Part shown: positions 6,687 through 7,559 of the stretch, one piece after another
How positions within the stretch are numbered: the first letter of the stretch is position 1
Layout: each line of letters opens with the position of its first letter
From: Bacteroidia bacterium
GTDB taxonomy: Bacteria; Bacteroidota; Bacteroidia; Bacteroidales; Prolixibacteraceae
DNA length: 7,559 nucleotides
Reading direction: 5' to 3'
NCBI GenBank assembly: GCA_025358395.1
Contig: JANYJT010000225.1
Span: 1-7,559, forward strand
Notes under the pieces: model-generated
What the model was told of the DNA's origin: nothing
Databases searched by the model: none
Seen by the model: only the letters and a program-made list of their open reading frames with translations
Position numbers and translations under genes: made by a program

Positions 6687-7559
6687 TTATAAAACACGAA
6701 AGTTCCTATTTAATGTGTCACCCTTTTTCAGTTTGATAGTTTCACTGTTCAATTCAATTTCAGTATTTTTCCAAGCAGAAAGAGAGATAGAGGCGTTGCC
6801 ATTCTCAATTTCTCCGTTGACGATTACACCCAGTAAGGAATGAATGTCTTTTATTCTAACTTTTCCTTTCCATGGATTGCATTTTCCAATCTCTAATTTT
6901 CCGTACCAATCGCAAACTAAATTATTGACTAAAGATTGAGATATTAAACCATTGGTGATATTATAGAAGGAATTTGCATAACTACCACTTGTTTCATATA
7001 CCTGAATCCATTCGTCATCTACGTTATTTGATTTCTGCAGATTATTCCAGTCTTTCAACCATTGATCAGCATCCCCGTATCTTGAACCTGCCAGGAGGAA
7101 TTCACCCAAAGACCATCCATAAAAGTAGGGCACATTCGCATCGCGAGTAATTGCGTATCTCAAATTATATGCAATCGAAGCCGGCTTAGAGACTTTATCT
7201 TCAACAGGCAGAAAGGCCAGTTCATTGAGTTGGACCGGATGTTTTTGCTTTCCAAAATCCTCAGCTCCTCTTCCTGCACATGAATAATAATAGCCTTTAT
7301 CGGATTTCAGGGTTTCAAAGGCTAATCCGTCCGCTAAGATCTTATGGTATGTGTTATCTTTATCCAGGTTATAATGGATCGCTTTCTGAAAACAGTATTT
7401 GGCACTATAGAGGGCGCAGAGATAGTCTTTCTGATTTTCGCCCCCTCTCTCATCCTGTCCCATGGAGGGCTTCACAAATAAATGCCATAAGCCGTCTTCT
7501 CCTTTTTTGCAGATATTCTTATAAAATGCCGCCGTCTCTTTTATTAATGGCAAGACATA
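6687..7559 (-). CDS. Six-hairpin (alpha/alpha)6 glycosidase-like protein, C-terminal part; 5' end outside window
   Basis: The frame is open from the right edge to a TAA at 6689-6687, giving 290 visible residues. No start codon needs to be invoked inside the window: the TTG at 7553 is just an internal Leu codon, and the frame continues beyond the edge. The first visible residues (PLIKETAAFY) resemble the helix of GH95- and GH65-type enzymes that reads P-L-x-K-x-x-A-x-F. Visible landmarks, counted from the edge, are HLFVKPSMGQDE at 26-37, LNELAFLPV at 111-119, YGWSLGEFLLA at 147-157 and YETSGSYANSFYN at 188-200, all in a helix-rich region. From about residue 225 the sequence becomes beta-rich (NPWKGKV, then several short strands to the end), like the small C-terminal sandwich of these families. 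The exact family and catalytic residues cannot be fixed without the N-terminus. It is probably an exo-acting glycosidase of the same locus, 71 bases ahead of the DUF362 gene and likely co-transcribed with it. Confidence 0.65.
   Translation of the reverse strand, partial: YVLPLIKETAAFYKNICKKGEDGLWHLFVKPSMGQDERGGENQKDYLCALYSAKYCFQKAIHYNLDKDNTYHKILADGLAFETLKSDKGYYYSCAGRGAEDFGKQKHPVQLNELAFLPVEDKVSKPASIAYNLRYAITRDANVPYFYGWSLGEFLLAGSRYGDADQWLKDWNNLQKSNNVDDEWIQVYETSGSYANSFYNITNGLISQSLVNNLVCDWYGKLEIGKCNPWKGKVRIKDIHSLLGVIVNGEIENGNASISLSAWKNTEIELNSETIKLKKGDTLNRNFRVL

Noticed and set aside
7551..7553. TTG as the start of the right-hand gene
   Set aside because: The frame stays open to the window edge and the visible protein begins in the middle of a domain, so the true start lies upstream of the window.

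Overview
All five protein genes in this window lie on the minus strand, so transcription runs from the right end to the left. The likely source is a Bacteroidota (Bacteroidetes) bacterium. This is inferred from three things: the DNA leans AT-rich, the starts follow A-rich stretches without a clear Shine-Dalgarno sequence, and the gene set is a run of exported glycoside hydrolases with a DUF362 membrane protein and a secreted beta-propeller. No rRNA, tRNA, CRISPR array, transposase, integrase or phage gene is visible.

Layout in transcription order. (1) 7559-6687: the C-terminal 290 residues of a protein resembling six-hairpin (alpha/alpha)6 glycosidases; its start lies beyond the right edge. 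(2) 6615-4867: a 582-residue protein with three predicted membrane segments followed by a DUF362 domain. (3) 4789-3692: a 365-residue secreted beta-propeller. (4) 3568-1418: a 716-residue exported protein of the GH115 (alpha-glucuronidase) type with altered active-site motifs. (5) 1375-1: the first 458 residues of an exported TIM-barrel glycosidase of the GH27/GH36 (clan GH-D, alpha-galactosidase-like) type; its end lies beyond the left edge. The gaps are 71, 77, 123 and 42 bases, which suits one operon or two closely linked units. No stretch of 300 bases lacks a gene.

The most coherent reading is part of a carbohydrate-degradation locus whose exported enzymes would remove uronic acid and alpha-linked sugar branches from a plant or algal glycan. 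No SusC/SusD pair, sulfatase, sensor or transporter is visible, so the substrate and the PUL designation stay unproven. The best candidates for something new are the divergent GH115-like protein, which appears to have lost family-typical active-site residues, and the membrane-anchored DUF362 and beta-propeller pair between the glycosidases. Family calls come from motifs recognised by eye, without database searches.
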